NCBI GenBank assembly: GCA_016215155.1
Contig: JACRLQ010000008.1
Span: forward strand, 145,705 to 209,704
From: Nitrospirota bacterium
Lineage (GTDB): Bacteria; Nitrospirota; Thermodesulfovibrionia; Thermodesulfovibrionales; UBA6898
Length of the DNA stretch: 64,000 bases
Direction: 5' to 3'
Shown here piece by piece: positions 22,939 through 31,316 of the stretch. The position numbers were made by a program, and so were the translations under genes. Position 1 is the first letter of the stretch. Each line of letters opens with the position of its first letter. The notes beneath the pieces are model-generated. The model saw only the letters and a list, made by a program, of their open reading frames with translations, did no database searches and had not been told where the DNA came from.

Positions 22939-23204
22939 ACTTCAAGCGTGATACTCTAAAATTCCTTTCCAAGCAGGACCAGGACACACAGCAGCAGATC
23001 AGGGTTGCACTCAATACCCTTCTTGATTCACTCGACAAAAATATTGTACCTATTACAGGCCTGGATATGAGACGACTAAAGGGCAAGTGGTCGGGATTTA
23101 TCCGTCTGAGGCTCGGCAAGATCAGAGTGATAATGAAGATAGATACTGCATCCAAGATTGTACAGGTACATAGTATAGATTACCGGGGCCAGGTGTATAA
23201 ATAA
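22923..23204 (+). CDS. RelE/ParE-superfamily toxin
   Basis: Basic protein of 93 residues with the RelE fold pattern. The start WTLDFKRDTLKFLSKQD is followed by two helices and then LDMRRLKGKWSGFIRLRLGKIRVIMKID, the arginine-rich sheet typical of mRNA interferases. It ends with a Tyr-containing strand (VHSIDYRGQVYK). ATG 22923 lies within the antitoxin gene, so translation is coupled. It is the only apparently intact TA pair in the element and could stabilise it. RelE rather than ParE activity cannot be decided by eye. Confidence 0.8.
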   Translation: MAWTLDFKRDTLKFLSKQDQDTQQQIRVALNTLLDSLDKNIVPITGLDMRRLKGKWSGFIRLRLGKIRVIMKIDTASKIVQVHSIDYRGQVYK

Positions 23205-23233
23205 GTCAGTTTAGGGGTAGGGGTCCCTTCTGA

Positions 23234-23314
23234 CTGCTTATCTATAAAGTGAATCGGAAGGCCGGGGAGAGCGTCTTTGAGAGAACCGGGACACATTCAG
23301 AGTTATTCGAGTAA
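23234..23314 (+). pseudogene. C-terminal remnant of a YafQ/RelE-type toxin
   Basis: 26 codons encoding LLIYKV...ERTGTHSELFE followed by a stop resemble the last strands of YafQ-type mRNA interferases (LLIY...RTGTHSDLF in the family). An in-frame TGA precedes them and no start or N-terminal domain is present. The rest of the gap 23205-23491 shows only a 33-codon open stretch (23322-23423, ending VKYLDD) that may be another gene fragment. Confidence 0.5.
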
Positions 23315-23491
23315 AAAGGCTATGAGGCATGACCCCATTGCACTGGGGATATCTCTGGAAGTCCCAGACCCGGACGACTGGCTGGAGGGGATGGAACACT
23401 TAGTGAAGTATCTGGACGATTAGGAGTATTAGGAAAAGGGGTCCTCGGGTCTTTTTAATAATTCTGAGATAAAGTATAATGGTTCAGGAAT

Positions 23492-23728
23492 ATGGAAGAA
23501 ATAACAAAAGAGAAGGCCTTAGAAATAGCAGCGAAGCATCTTGCAAAACAAATACCTGGCCGACTTTCCTTTTGTGAGAGACCAGCCGGAGCCTACATTC
23601 AGGGCAATTCTGACGACTATTACTGTATATTTGTTGAATCATTATCACCGTGTGTCGGGGCCGGGCAATATGTCTTTGTTTCTAAAGTTTCAGGTAAGGT
23701 TGCGTTCGCTGGCCTTCTTGATGAATAG
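23492..23728 (+). CDS. Small hypothetical protein (possible immunity-like fold)
   Basis: 78 residues: an acidic helix EEITKEKALEIAAKHLAKQI followed by strands ending YVFVSKVSGKVAFAGLLDE. The helix-then-sheet pattern recalls small YrhB/Imm35-like proteins, but the resemblance is weak. The start ATG 23492 has only AGGA nearby. It lies inside the integrated element with no partner gene visible. Confidence 0.45.
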   Translation: MEEITKEKALEIAAKHLAKQIPGRLSFCERPAGAYIQGNSDDYYCIFVESLSPCVGAGQYVFVSKVSGKVAFAGLLDE

Positions 23729-23864
23729 GATTTAAGGAAAAAAAGAGGGGGAGAATGAATCGGCTTCAGTCGGCTGCCCATGGTTGGATATGGTTATAAT
23801 TGCGGATATTCTTATGCACGTTCCATTCTTTTGATTATCATAAATACTTCTATGGGAGAGCATA

Positions 23865-24371
23865 ATGATCAAGTTTGGTAAGGGGTTAGTAGAGCATGAA
23901 AGGAAACTAATCGAGCAAGAAAGAAAGCGAGCTATACTTTTTTTATCAAAAATAAATAACCTAAAAATTTGGATTAACATTTGGATTGAACATGATCGCA
24001 AAGTTATCAGTGGCGTTGTTAATAGTATTATTAATGGGACTTACAAAAAAAATAAACATCTATTATTAGGTGGCCGATTTAGTTTCGACGACAACGTAGA
24101 GTATTTATTTGATGATATTTATGCTATCAGTTTTGAGCCGTTTTCTTTAGAAGAGGAAGCTTTCCGTAAAGACTGGATTGTTAATTTTAACAGCTCTATC
24201 TATGGCGATGAAGCAAACAGATCATGTTTTGTTTTATTTTCCGATACTGATTTAAAACCGCAGAATTTCAATGTGAATACTCCGTTAGACCAGTTTGTAC
24301 CCTTTGGTGGCGTGTTTAGGAACTTTAATTCGAGGTATTATGAAATCATTTCAAGGGCTCTAAAAAAATAA
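23865..24371 (+). CDS. Hypothetical AT-rich protein
   Basis: 168 residues with no recognised family. A Lys/Glu-rich N-terminal helix (GLVEHERKLIEQERKRAILF) is followed by an aromatic-rich mixed region (FSFDDNVEYLFDDIYAISFE) and no signal peptide or transmembrane segment. Base composition is much more AT-rich than the flanking core genes, consistent with recent acquisition within the element. ATG 23865 has a weak GGGAG about 10 nt upstream. The 90 nt after it carry nothing recognisable. Confidence 0.5.
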   Translation: MIKFGKGLVEHERKLIEQERKRAILFLSKINNLKIWINIWIEHDRKVISGVVNSIINGTYKKNKHLLLGGRFSFDDNVEYLFDDIYAISFEPFSLEEEAFRKDWIVNFNSSIYGDEANRSCFVLFSDTDLKPQNFNVNTPLDQFVPFGGVFRNFNSRYYEIISRALKK

Positions 24372-24462
24372 TCTGGTTTTTTATTTCTTGCGAGAACCAC
24401 GGAGAAATAAAAAGGAGAATATCAAAATAACATGCCAACTGCACTAAGGGGGGAGCCTCTAA

Positions 24463-24726
24463 TTTATACAGGGAATTCATACTGGCAAAGTCAGCACTCA
24501 TAGTCTTAGACATACCTTTGCGTCATTATCTATCATGGCCGGGGCCGCTGAAGGGACAGTGCAAAAGATACTCGGGCATCAGTCAGGCCGGATGACTCGA
24601 CATTATACGCACCTGTCACCGGGGTTCATGCAGGCTGAAATAAACCGGATTCAGAGCGCTTTTGAAAACAAAAGTGCTAAAAAACAACATAATGAAGCGG
24701 ACGAAAGTTTAACGGCAATAAAATAA
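24463..24726 (+). pseudogene. C-terminal fragment of a tyrosine recombinase (integrase)
   Basis: The fragment encodes the active-site half of a phage-type integrase: HSLRHTFASL (the H-x-x-R box), then KILGHQSGRMTRHYTHLSP, which contains the conserved Gly-His and the nucleophilic Tyr. Upstream the same frame is closed by stops at 24460 and 24445, and the N-terminal and first catalytic Arg regions are missing. It ends 40 nt before the right 18-bp repeat. Placement at the edge of the insert supports it as the integrase that once moved the element. Confidence 0.8.
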
Positions 24727-24766
24727 TTGTATAATATCAGGTGGTTTAATCTTTAATGGTAATAAG

Positions 24767-24784
24767 TGCCATATTATGAAAGCT
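24767..24784 (+). repeat. Right 18-bp direct repeat (attR-like)
   Basis: TGCCATATTATGAAAGCT, identical to 21273-21290. It contains the ATG start (24776) and first codons of the sigma-54 regulator. Confidence 0.85.
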
Positions 24785-25897
24785 AAAACATATAACATAC
24801 TGATCGTCGATGACGAACGCGACATCTGCCGTGCGCTGGAATTCCTTCTGACAAGGGAAGGCATAAACGAAGACGTGAAGATGACCGTAAGAAGGCTCCT
24901 TGAGCACAAGAAGGTGCTGATGGAGAATATCGCGCTGAGGCAGCAGTTGAGCCAGCATTTCGGCTGCAAGGAATTTATAGGTGTTTCCCCGCAGATCAAC
25001 AAGGTCTTCGAGGTGCTTGAGAAGGTCATCCCCACCAGAAGCAATATCCTCATACTGGGCGAAAGCGGCACGGGCAAAGGCGTGATCGCGGAGGTGGTAC
25101 ACTGTAACAGCCAGAGAAAGGACAAACCGTTTATCTCGATCAACTGTTCGGCGATCCCGGAGAACCTGCTGGAGAGCGAACTGTTCGGCTATCGGAAGGG
25201 CGCCTTTACAGGGGCCGCGTCCGACAAGAAGGGCCTCATCACGATGGCGGACCAGGGCACCCTTTTTCTTGATGAAATAGGAGACATGCCGATAGGGCTC
25301 CAGGCCAAGATCCTGAAGGTGCTTGAATCAGGAGAGGTGATGCCGGTGGGTGATACAAAGGCCACGTTTGCCGACGTGCGGCTGATAGCGGCCACAAACA
25401 AGAACATAGAAGAACAGATCAAAAAAGGCCTCTTCAGGGAGGACCTTTACTACAGGCTCAATGTGATTGAAGTGACTGTGCCTCCGCTTAGGGAAAGACG
25501 TGAGGACATCGCAGCGCTGGCTCGGCACTTCACGGAGAAATTCAGCAAAGAAAACAATAAAAAGGTGATCGATATAGCGGACGAGACGATGGAACTGCTT
25601 TATGGCTATTCGTGGCCAGGCAATATCAGGGAGCTTAGAAACGTGATGGAGCGGGCCGTGGTCCTTGCCGGGTCAGACAGGATTATGCCTGAGGACCTTC
25701 CGCACAAGATCAGGGACCAGCAGGGGTTTAAAAGTCTGGTCACCCTCAAAGACAGGCTCGACCATTACGAGGAGAAGATAATAAAAGACTCCCTCAGGGT
25801 CAACGACTGGAACAAAGAGGCCACCTCGCAGGAACTGGGGGTCGACCTGGCCACTCTCTACAGGAAGATCAAGAAACTCGGGATTTCGGATAATTAG
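24776..25897 (+). CDS. Sigma-54-dependent regulator with internally deleted receiver domain
   Basis: NtrC-family regulator and evident partner of the haem kinase. It is 373 residues, about 80 shorter than usual. The receiver starts normally (ILIVDDERDICRALEFLLTREG) and then jumps to the post-receiver linker (INEDVKMTVRRLLEHKKVL). The phospho-acceptor Asp, the switch Thr/Ser and the Lys are lost, in frame. The AAA+ domain is complete: Walker A GESGTGKG, canonical GAFTGA loop (KGAFTGAA), Walker B GTLFLDEIGDMP and the arginine-finger region. A Fis-type helix-turn-helix closes the protein (KEATSQELGVDLATLYRKIK). It could be constitutive or unresponsive; an assembly error is an alternative. Confidence 0.9.
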   Translation: MKAKTYNILIVDDERDICRALEFLLTREGINEDVKMTVRRLLEHKKVLMENIALRQQLSQHFGCKEFIGVSPQINKVFEVLEKVIPTRSNILILGESGTGKGVIAEVVHCNSQRKDKPFISINCSAIPENLLESELFGYRKGAFTGAASDKKGLITMADQGTLFLDEIGDMPIGLQAKILKVLESGEVMPVGDTKATFADVRLIAATNKNIEEQIKKGLFREDLYYRLNVIEVTVPPLRERREDIAALARHFTEKFSKENNKKVIDIADETMELLYGYSWPGNIRELRNVMERAVVLAGSDRIMPEDLPHKIRDQQGFKSLVTLKDRLDHYEEKIIKDSLRVNDWNKEATSQELGVDLATLYRKIKKLGISDN

Positions 25898-26023
25898 ATT
25901 TTGTCGCGGAAACCTAAAAAAGTTTTTTCAGGAAGCATTGTTATTTCGACGACAGGAGAAATCTCTGCCTTAAGATTTCTCACTCATAACAAATCAAAAT
26001 AAGGCGCGGCGCCCTCCCCGGCC

Positions 26024-26053
26024 TTGAAAAAAAACAGGGTGCTGTGCTAATCT
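26024..26053 (+). promoter_or_regulatory. Candidate promoter for rpsB-tsf-pyrH-frr
   Basis: -35 TTGAAA (26024-26029) and -10 TAATCT (26048-26053) are spaced 18 bp apart. The roughly 120-nt leader before rpsB that follows could host ribosomal-protein feedback. Nothing else recognisable lies in the 280-nt gap 25898-26177. Confidence 0.5.
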
Positions 26054-26177
26054 TTATAACCCAAAAGACCTGTATTAACGGGTCAAAAATTCACACGCCG
26101 GCTAATATTACTGCCTTGTGGTCCTTTATAAGGGTTAGGCAGGAAAGGCGGAGGATAAAACCATAGGAGGAAGCACA

Positions 26178-26945
26178 ATGGTAGCATCGATGAAAGAATT
26201 GCTGGAGGCCGGTGTACATTTCGGCCACCAGGTAAAGCGCTGGAACCCGAAGATGAAGAAATATATCTTCGGCGAGAGAAACGGTATCTATATCATCGAC
26301 CTCCAGAAGACCCTCAAAGGTCTTGAGGAGGCCTACAGCTTCGTCAGAAGCGCCTCGGCAGCAGGTCAGGGCGTACTTTTTGTCGGGACAAAGAAACAGG
26401 CACAGGACGCCGTGGCTGAAGAAGCCAACCGGTCATCCTCATATTATGTCAACCAGCGCTGGCTGGGCGGCATGCTCACCAACTTCCTTACCTGCAAAAA
26501 GAGCATAGAACGGCTTAAAAAAATCGAGGCGATGAAGACTGACGGCACTATGGCGCTCCTCCCCAAAAGAGAGGCCGCCTCGCTCGAAAAAGAGCGGGTC
26601 AAGCTCGACAGAAACCTCTCCGGCATCAAGGACATGAAGGAACTGCCCGGAGTAATTTTCATTATCGACCCCAAGAAGGAAAGGATCGGCATAGCCGAGG
26701 CGCGTAAGCTCTCCATTCCCATCGTGGCGGTTGTCGATACAAACTGCGACCCCGACGAAGTGGACCATGTCATCCCCGGCAACGACGACGCCATCAGGGC
26801 GATAAAGCTCCTTGCATCGAAGATTGCCAACGCGGTCATCGAGGGGCGTGAGGCAACAGCCAAGGAGGCCCAGCTCAAGGCCGAGGCCGCGGCGAAGATG
26901 GAGGAAAAGACCCAGACCGAGACGGCCCCGGAGGTGGCGGCATGA
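26178..26945 (+). CDS. rpsB: 30S ribosomal protein S2
   Basis: 30S protein that bridges head and body, 255 residues. The start [22 protein letters not shown] is the family signature, followed by [21 protein letters not shown] and the second signature [25 protein letters not shown]. There is an Ala/Glu-rich C-terminal tail. ATG 26178 follows AGGAGGA; the codons before MKELL are MVAS. The stop overlaps the tsf start by 4 nt (ATGA), giving coupling of the classic rpsB-tsf pair. Confidence 0.98.
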   Translation: MVASMKELLEAGVHFGHQVKRWNPKMKKYIFGERNGIYIIDLQKTLKGLEEAYSFVRSASAAGQGVLFVGTKKQAQDAVAEEANRSSSYYVNQRWLGGMLTNFLTCKKSIERLKKIEAMKTDGTMALLPKREAASLEKERVKLDRNLSGIKDMKELPGVIFIIDPKKERIGIAEARKLSIPIVAVVDTNCDPDEVDHVIPGNDDAIRAIKLLASKIANAVIEGREATAKEAQLKAEAAAKMEEKTQTETAPEVAA

Positions 26946-27811
26946 CGGCCATATCCGCTGAAGTCGTAAGAGACTTGAGGGAAAAGACAGGGGCCGGCAT
27001 GATGGAATGCAAGAAGGCCCTGGTCGACGCCGGCGGCGACACCGAAAAGGCCCTCGACCTCCTCAGGCAGAAGGGGCTTGCATCGGCAGCGAAAAAGGCC
27101 TCCCGCAGCGCGTCGCAGGGCCTGATCACCATTTCCGCCTCCGACACGGTCTATGCGATGTCCGAGGTCAACTGCGAGACCGATTTTGTGGCCAAAACAG
27201 ATGATTTTATCGGGCTTGTCGCGGATATAAACGCATATCTCCTGGCCACTCCGGCCGCGGCCGTCGATGACCCGAAGATCTCGGACCTGATCAAGGCAAA
27301 GATTGCCAAGCTGGGTGAAAATATAGTTTTCAGGCGTTTTGAAAGGTTTGACATATCCGGCAAGACTGCGGCAATCGGCTCCTATATTCATATGGACAAG
27401 ATAGGGGTTATGGTCGAGGCCTCCTGTGAGCAGCCGGCGCATGCCTCAAGCGAAGTAATGAAAACCCTCCTTAAAGATGTGGCGATGCATGTGGCTGCCG
27501 CAAACCCCACCTTTTTGTCCCGCGAAACAGTGCCCCAGGATGTGCTTTCCCGCGAGAAGGATATATACCGGGCGCAGGTTGAGGGCAAGCCTGCCAATGT
27601 GCTCGATAAGATTGTTGAGGGAAAGGTCGAGAAGTTCTATTCCGATGTCTGCCTTGTTGATCAGATATTTGTCAAGGACCCCGAGGGCAAGAAAAAGATA
27701 AAGGATGTTGTTACAGAGGCCGGCAAGTCTCTGGGCGGAAAAATTTCTCTTGAAAGGTTCGTGCGCTTTCAGCTTGGGGAGGGCCAGCCGGCTGAACCGA
27801 AGAGCTGCTAG
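26942..27811 (+). CDS. tsf: Elongation factor Ts
   Basis: Guanine-nucleotide exchange factor for EF-Tu, 289 residues. It has the UBA-like N terminus with [19 protein letters not shown], the EF-Tu contact [10 protein letters not shown] (after NCE), and the full two-lobed core including the coiled-coil region. It ends with an extension rich in Glu, Pro and Lys. Translation is coupled to rpsB by a 4-nt overlap. It is followed by pyrH after one base, an arrangement conserved in many bacteria. Confidence 0.97.
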   Translation: MTAISAEVVRDLREKTGAGMMECKKALVDAGGDTEKALDLLRQKGLASAAKKASRSASQGLITISASDTVYAMSEVNCETDFVAKTDDFIGLVADINAYLLATPAAAVDDPKISDLIKAKIAKLGENIVFRRFERFDISGKTAAIGSYIHMDKIGVMVEASCEQPAHASSEVMKTLLKDVAMHVAAANPTFLSRETVPQDVLSREKDIYRAQVEGKPANVLDKIVEGKVEKFYSDVCLVDQIFVKDPEGKKKIKDVVTEAGKSLGGKISLERFVRFQLGEGQPAEPKSC

Positions 27812-27812
27812 T

Positions 27813-28565
27813 ATGACCATGCGCCTCAAATATACACGCATACTCGTCAAGGTAAGCGGTGAAGCCCTTATGGGCGACAAAGGCTACGGCATAGACGCCG
27901 GCACCGTGGACTTCCTCGCCAGGGAGCTTAAAGACGTGGCCTCCCTCGGGATCCAGGTTTCGGTCGTCATCGGCGGGGGCAATATCTTCAGGGGAGTACA
28001 GGCCAGCCTCGAAGGCATGGAGAGGGCGTCCGCCGACTATATGGGCATGCTGGCGACGGTAATAAACGCCCTCGCCCTCCAAAATGCGCTCGAAAAACAC
28101 AACGTGCCGACACGGGTGCAGTCCGCCATAGAGATGAGGGAGCTCGCCGAGCCCTATATAAGGCGCAAGGCCGTCCGCCACCTCGAAAAGGGCCGCATCG
28201 TAATTTTCGCCGCCGGCACCGGAAACCCTTATTTTACTACGGACACCGCGGCTGCGCTCCGGGCGATGGAGATAGGCGCCGACATAATACTTAAAGGCAC
28301 CAAGGTTGACGGTGTCTATTCATCCGACCCTGTTAAAGACCCCAAGGCCACCAAGTTTGCTGAACTTACCTATATGGAAGTGCTCAAAAGGGGCCTTGGC
28401 GTGATGGATTCCACCGCGGTATCTTTATGTATGGACAATAACCTCCCTATTGTGGTATTTAATTTAAAGGGGAAAGGAAGCATAAGGAAGGTGGTTGAAG
28501 GCAGAAAAGTAGGCACTATTGTTAGGGGGACCAATGATCCAGGAACACAGAAAAAAGCTCAATGA
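27813..28565 (+). CDS. pyrH: UMP kinase
   Basis: Bacterial UMP kinase of the amino-acid-kinase fold, which phosphorylates UMP to UDP. At 250 residues it is slightly longer than the usual 235-245. Motifs: [13 protein letters not shown] (nucleotide site), [49 protein letters not shown] and [17 protein letters not shown] 27813 is one base after the tsf stop. A longer open frame reaches back into tsf but would add residues not found in the family. The 3' end overlaps frr by 32 nt. Confidence 0.96.
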   Translation: MTMRLKYTRILVKVSGEALMGDKGYGIDAGTVDFLARELKDVASLGIQVSVVIGGGNIFRGVQASLEGMERASADYMGMLATVINALALQNALEKHNVPTRVQSAIEMRELAEPYIRRKAVRHLEKGRIVIFAAGTGNPYFTTDTAAALRAMEIGADIILKGTKVDGVYSSDPVKDPKATKFAELTYMEVLKRGLGVMDSTAVSLCMDNNLPIVVFNLKGKGSIRKVVEGRKVGTIVRGTNDPGTQKKAQ

Positions 28566-29091
28566 CAGGATGAACGGCGCCATAGAGGCGCTGAAAAAGG
28601 AGTTTTCAAGCGTCAGAACAGGCAGGGCCTCCCTGGCCCTTCTGGATGGTCTGGCCATAGACTATTATGGAACGCATACCCCTATCCAGCAGCTCGCCAA
28701 TCTGAGCGTCCCTGAGCCGAGGCAGATCGTCATCCAGCCCTGGGAGCACAAGATAATCCCTGAGATCGAGAAGGCCATCATGAAGTCCGACCTTGGGCTT
28801 ACCCCCATGAATGACGGCAAGATGATCAGGATAAACATACCGACACTCACGGAAGAGCGGAGGAAACAGCTTGTAAAGGTCGTAAGAAAAAGGGCCGAGG
28901 AGGGCAAGATAGCCGTCCGCAATATCCGGCGGGACGCCAACGAGGAGCTGAAAAAGCTCGAGAAGGAAAAACACCTGAGCGAAGACGATGCCAAAAAGGA
29001 ACACGACGATATACAGAAGATCACGGACGCGTTCATCAAGAAGATCGACGAGATAGTTGAACATAAAGAAAAAGAGATAATGGAGGTTTAA
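28534..29091 (+). CDS. frr: Ribosome recycling factor
   Basis: Splits the post-termination ribosome together with EF-G. At 185 residues it has the standard length. Conserved segments are [16 protein letters not shown], the central [18 protein letters not shown] and [21 protein letters not shown] 28534 is preferred because AGGGGGA lies 6 nt upstream and MIQEHRKKL matches the family start. An in-frame ATG 15 nt earlier is less well placed. The 32-nt overlap with pyrH suggests translational coupling. Confidence 0.97.
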   Translation: MIQEHRKKLNDRMNGAIEALKKEFSSVRTGRASLALLDGLAIDYYGTHTPIQQLANLSVPEPRQIVIQPWEHKIIPEIEKAIMKSDLGLTPMNDGKMIRINIPTLTEERRKQLVKVVRKRAEEGKIAVRNIRRDANEELKKLEKEKHLSEDDAKKEHDDIQKITDAFIKKIDEIVEHKEKEIMEV

Positions 29092-29095
29092 TGCG

Positions 29096-29233
29096 ATGAA
29101 CAGTAATTTCATGCTAAAGGTTGAAGACGCGAAGCTGCCTGATATACAGAAGGCCCTCCAGCAGGCAGGCATCAAGGTAAGAAGCATAATAGAGACGTTC
29201 AAGGAAGAAACGAAGAAGGAAGAAACGCAATAA
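29096..29233 (+). CDS. Conserved-looking 45-residue ORF
   Basis: A short basic and acidic protein (starts MNSNFMLKVEDAKLPDIQKA, ends EETKKEETQ) predicted as one strand plus one or two helices. It has GGAGG at 29082-29086, about 9 nt before ATG 29096. Its stop overlaps the next ATG (TAATG), which is strong contextual support that it is translated. It has no recognised family. The first half could pack as a small beta-alpha unit. Confidence 0.6.
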   Translation: MNSNFMLKVEDAKLPDIQKALQQAGIKVRSIIETFKEETKKEETQ

Positions 29234-29895
29234 TGGCATTAAAGAAACAGCCCGGAGCGAAGCAGGCGAACAGGAAAACATCTGCCCCCGCCCCGGCAAA
29301 AAAGACTGTGGCCAAAAAGCCCCCTGTTTCGGGAAAAAAGAACCAGACGGTAAAACCCGTTTCAGGGCCGGACGCAAAGACGGCCCCGAAGCAAATAAGC
29401 GGGAAATCCCCTGAAGTCAGGACCGCACCGCTTAAACAGAAAGAGACCCAGAAAAAAGGGAGTTCATCCCCTCAAAATAAAGTGAGGAACGTTATAAAGA
29501 ATATGCCACCAGAAAGAGACAGGATGCAGGACCTCAAGACAGCGCTTCTGAAGAAAAAAGAGGCGATAGTAAAAGAGGCCAAAGACGAAATAGCGAAATA
29601 CGTAAGCGGTGAAAACAGGCAGCTTGTCGATACGGCGGTGGATGAGGGGGACTGGGCAACAGTGGACATCTCCGAGGACATCAACCTCATGAGGCTCGAC
29701 GCCCACCGGAGACTGATGCTTGAAATTGACGAGGCCCTGAGGAAGATCAGGGAAGGGACCTACGGTATATGTGAGGAGTGCGGCGAAGAGATCAGCGAAA
29801 AGAGGCTGAATGTAATGCCGGCGGCAACCCTATGCATCTCCTGCAAGGAAAACAGGGAGCAGTTAGAGGCAGTAGCCAAAGAAGAGACCGACTGA
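29233..29895 (+). CDS. DksA/TraR-type zinc-finger protein with long basic N-terminal extension
   Basis: 220 residues. The last 130 match the DksA/TraR family: a coiled-coil region (MQDLKTALLKKKEAIVKEAK), the linker with LDAHRRLMLEIDEALRKI, and the four-Cys zinc finger CEECG...CISC. The first 85-90 residues form a Lys/Pro/Ala/Ser-rich low-complexity tail absent from E. coli DksA. DksA binds the RNA polymerase secondary channel and modulates rRNA promoters with ppGpp. Whether this paralogue does so is unknown; the acidic tip residues differ (DEGDWATVDISED here). Its start overlaps the upstream 45-residue ORF. Confidence 0.85.
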   Translation: MALKKQPGAKQANRKTSAPAPAKKTVAKKPPVSGKKNQTVKPVSGPDAKTAPKQISGKSPEVRTAPLKQKETQKKGSSSPQNKVRNVIKNMPPERDRMQDLKTALLKKKEAIVKEAKDEIAKYVSGENRQLVDTAVDEGDWATVDISEDINLMRLDAHRRLMLEIDEALRKIREGTYGICEECGEEISEKRLNVMPAATLCISCKENREQLEAVAKEETD

Positions 29896-29963
29896 CAGAC
29901 CCCCCGATACGTCCTGCCGTTTCAGTTGACCACAAATATCAAAATCTATTTCCAACAACCGCG

Positions 29964-31265
29964 CTAATACGGATAGAAGAAAAAAAAGACAAGGGAGAGC
30001 CCCGCGAGGAACCAGAGCCCCGCGGGCACCTCTTTCCATCTCCCTGACAGGGTTTTAATTAACGGATGAAGGACGAACCCCGCTGTCATTCCTATCCCTA
30101 TGTTATAGGTAAAGCTCATAAGGACGATGATCGTAAACACCGGTAAAAGATCGGTCAGGTCATCGAAATCAAGTTTTCTTATCGAAGTAAGCATGAGCAT
30201 CCCCACGATGACCAGCGCCGGGCCATACGCATAAGGAGGCACCGCGGCGAAGACAGGTCCGAAAAAAAGGGCGCTGAGAAAAAGAAACGCGGTGACGACG
30301 GAGGTAAGTCCGGACCTGCCCCCCGCCTCGATCCCGGCTGCCGACTCTATATAGGCCCCTGAGGTCGTCGTGCCCAAGACCGCTCCGGCCATTGTGGACA
30401 GGGAATCGCAGAGCATCGGTTTTTCGATTTCCGGGAGGTTACCCCTGTCATCGAGAAACCCCGCCTTATAGGAAAGGCCGATTAGTGTGCCCATTGTGTC
30501 CACGAAGATCATTACCAGCATAGTCAGTATCACCGGGAAGGCCTCAAATTTCATGGCCCCCGCTATATCGAGTTTCGAAAATACGGGAGCGAGTGAGGGC
30601 GGGGGTTCGACTATCGCCCCGGAAATTTTTATCATGCCGGTAAAAATAGCGGCTAACGTCACTGAAATTACCCCTATAAATATCGCCCCCTTCACTTTCC
30701 GTATCATCAATATGCCCATTATCATGAACCCTAGGACAGAAAGAATGACGGTTTTATCAGTAAAGTTGCCTACATGAACGGGGGCCCCCGGGACACCAAG
30801 CTTTACTATGCCGGCTTCATTGAGACCGATAAAGGTAAGAAAAAGTCCAATGCCGGCGCTGAAGGCGATCTTCAGTTGCTCAGGGATCGAATTAACCAGC
30901 CAGGTCCGGATCCGAAGGAGGGTGAGCACCGCAAAGAGAAGTCCGCTTATGAAGATCGCGCCGAGGGCGGTCTGCCAGCTGTATCCGAGCACTTTAACGA
31001 CCGTAAACGCGACAAACGCATTCTCCCCCATGTAGGGCGCAACGGCGAATGGTCTTTTCGCGTACAGGCCCATCATCAGCGTGCCGACAAAGGCGGTGAG
31101 GATCGTGGCCGTCATCGAGGCGCCAAAGGGGATCCCTGCCGCCTCAAGGATTTTGGGGTTCACAATAACAATGTACGACATGGTAATAAAAGTTGTCGCC
31201 CCTGCGATGACTTCCTGTTTGATACTGGTGTTGAGCTCTCTCAGCCTGAAATATCGGGAGATCAT
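29964..31265 (-). CDS. NCS2-family adenine/guanine/hypoxanthine permease
   Basis: Inner-membrane proton-coupled purine transporter of the AzgA/AdeQ/GhxP branch, 433 residues. It starts with the branch-typical FRLRELNTSIKQEVIAGATT followed by TFITMSYIVIVNP. About 12 hydrophobic segments, the MGENAFVAFTVV substrate-binding stretch and GTTTSGAYIESAAGIEAGGRSG are visible. It lies 51 nt downstream of the efflux permease in the same direction, so it may be at the end of that transcript. No purine riboswitch is visible in the short gap. The exact substrate cannot be told. Confidence 0.92.
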   Translation of the reverse strand: MISRYFRLRELNTSIKQEVIAGATTFITMSYIVIVNPKILEAAGIPFGASMTATILTAFVGTLMMGLYAKRPFAVAPYMGENAFVAFTVVKVLGYSWQTALGAIFISGLLFAVLTLLRIRTWLVNSIPEQLKIAFSAGIGLFLTFIGLNEAGIVKLGVPGAPVHVGNFTDKTVILSVLGFMIMGILMIRKVKGAIFIGVISVTLAAIFTGMIKISGAIVEPPPSLAPVFSKLDIAGAMKFEAFPVILTMLVMIFVDTMGTLIGLSYKAGFLDDRGNLPEIEKPMLCDSLSTMAGAVLGTTTSGAYIESAAGIEAGGRSGLTSVVTAFLFLSALFFGPVFAAVPPYAYGPALVIVGMLMLTSIRKLDFDDLTDLLPVFTIIVLMSFTYNIGIGMTAGFVLHPLIKTLSGRWKEVPAGLWFLAGLSLVFFFFYPY

Positions 31266-31316
31266 TAAGTCCGCCTTCTGGCCATTTTGTCAGTTTATCC
31301 GCATCAGCTTACGGTC

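Larger units (their letters stand above)
21273..24784 (+). mobile_element. Decayed integrated element (about 3.5 kb) splitting a kinase-regulator operon
   Basis: The segment between the kinase and its NtrC-like regulator is bounded by a perfect 18-bp direct repeat (21273-21290 and 24767-24784). A truncated tyrosine recombinase ends 40 nt before the right repeat, the arrangement expected for an integrative element with attL and attR. Removing one repeat plus the segment gives a kinase stop codon (AGC TAA) overlapping the regulator ATG, a normal coupled operon. The cargo is a secreted protein, TA genes and remnants, AT-rich hypothetical genes and three copies of a roughly 150-bp palindromic repeat. 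The element is probably no longer self-mobile. Confidence 0.75.

Noticed and set aside
24535-24726. Independent 63-residue gene
   Set aside because: Its sequence is the catalytic C terminus of a tyrosine recombinase that continues in frame upstream, so it is a remnant and not a separate gene.
27705-27812. Longer pyrH starting inside tsf
   Set aside because: The added residues overlap tsf out of frame and do not resemble UMP kinases. ATG 27813 fits the family start.
29896-31316. Purine riboswitch upstream of the purine permease
   Set aside because: Only 51 nt separate it from the upstream gene, and no conserved aptamer segments were seen.
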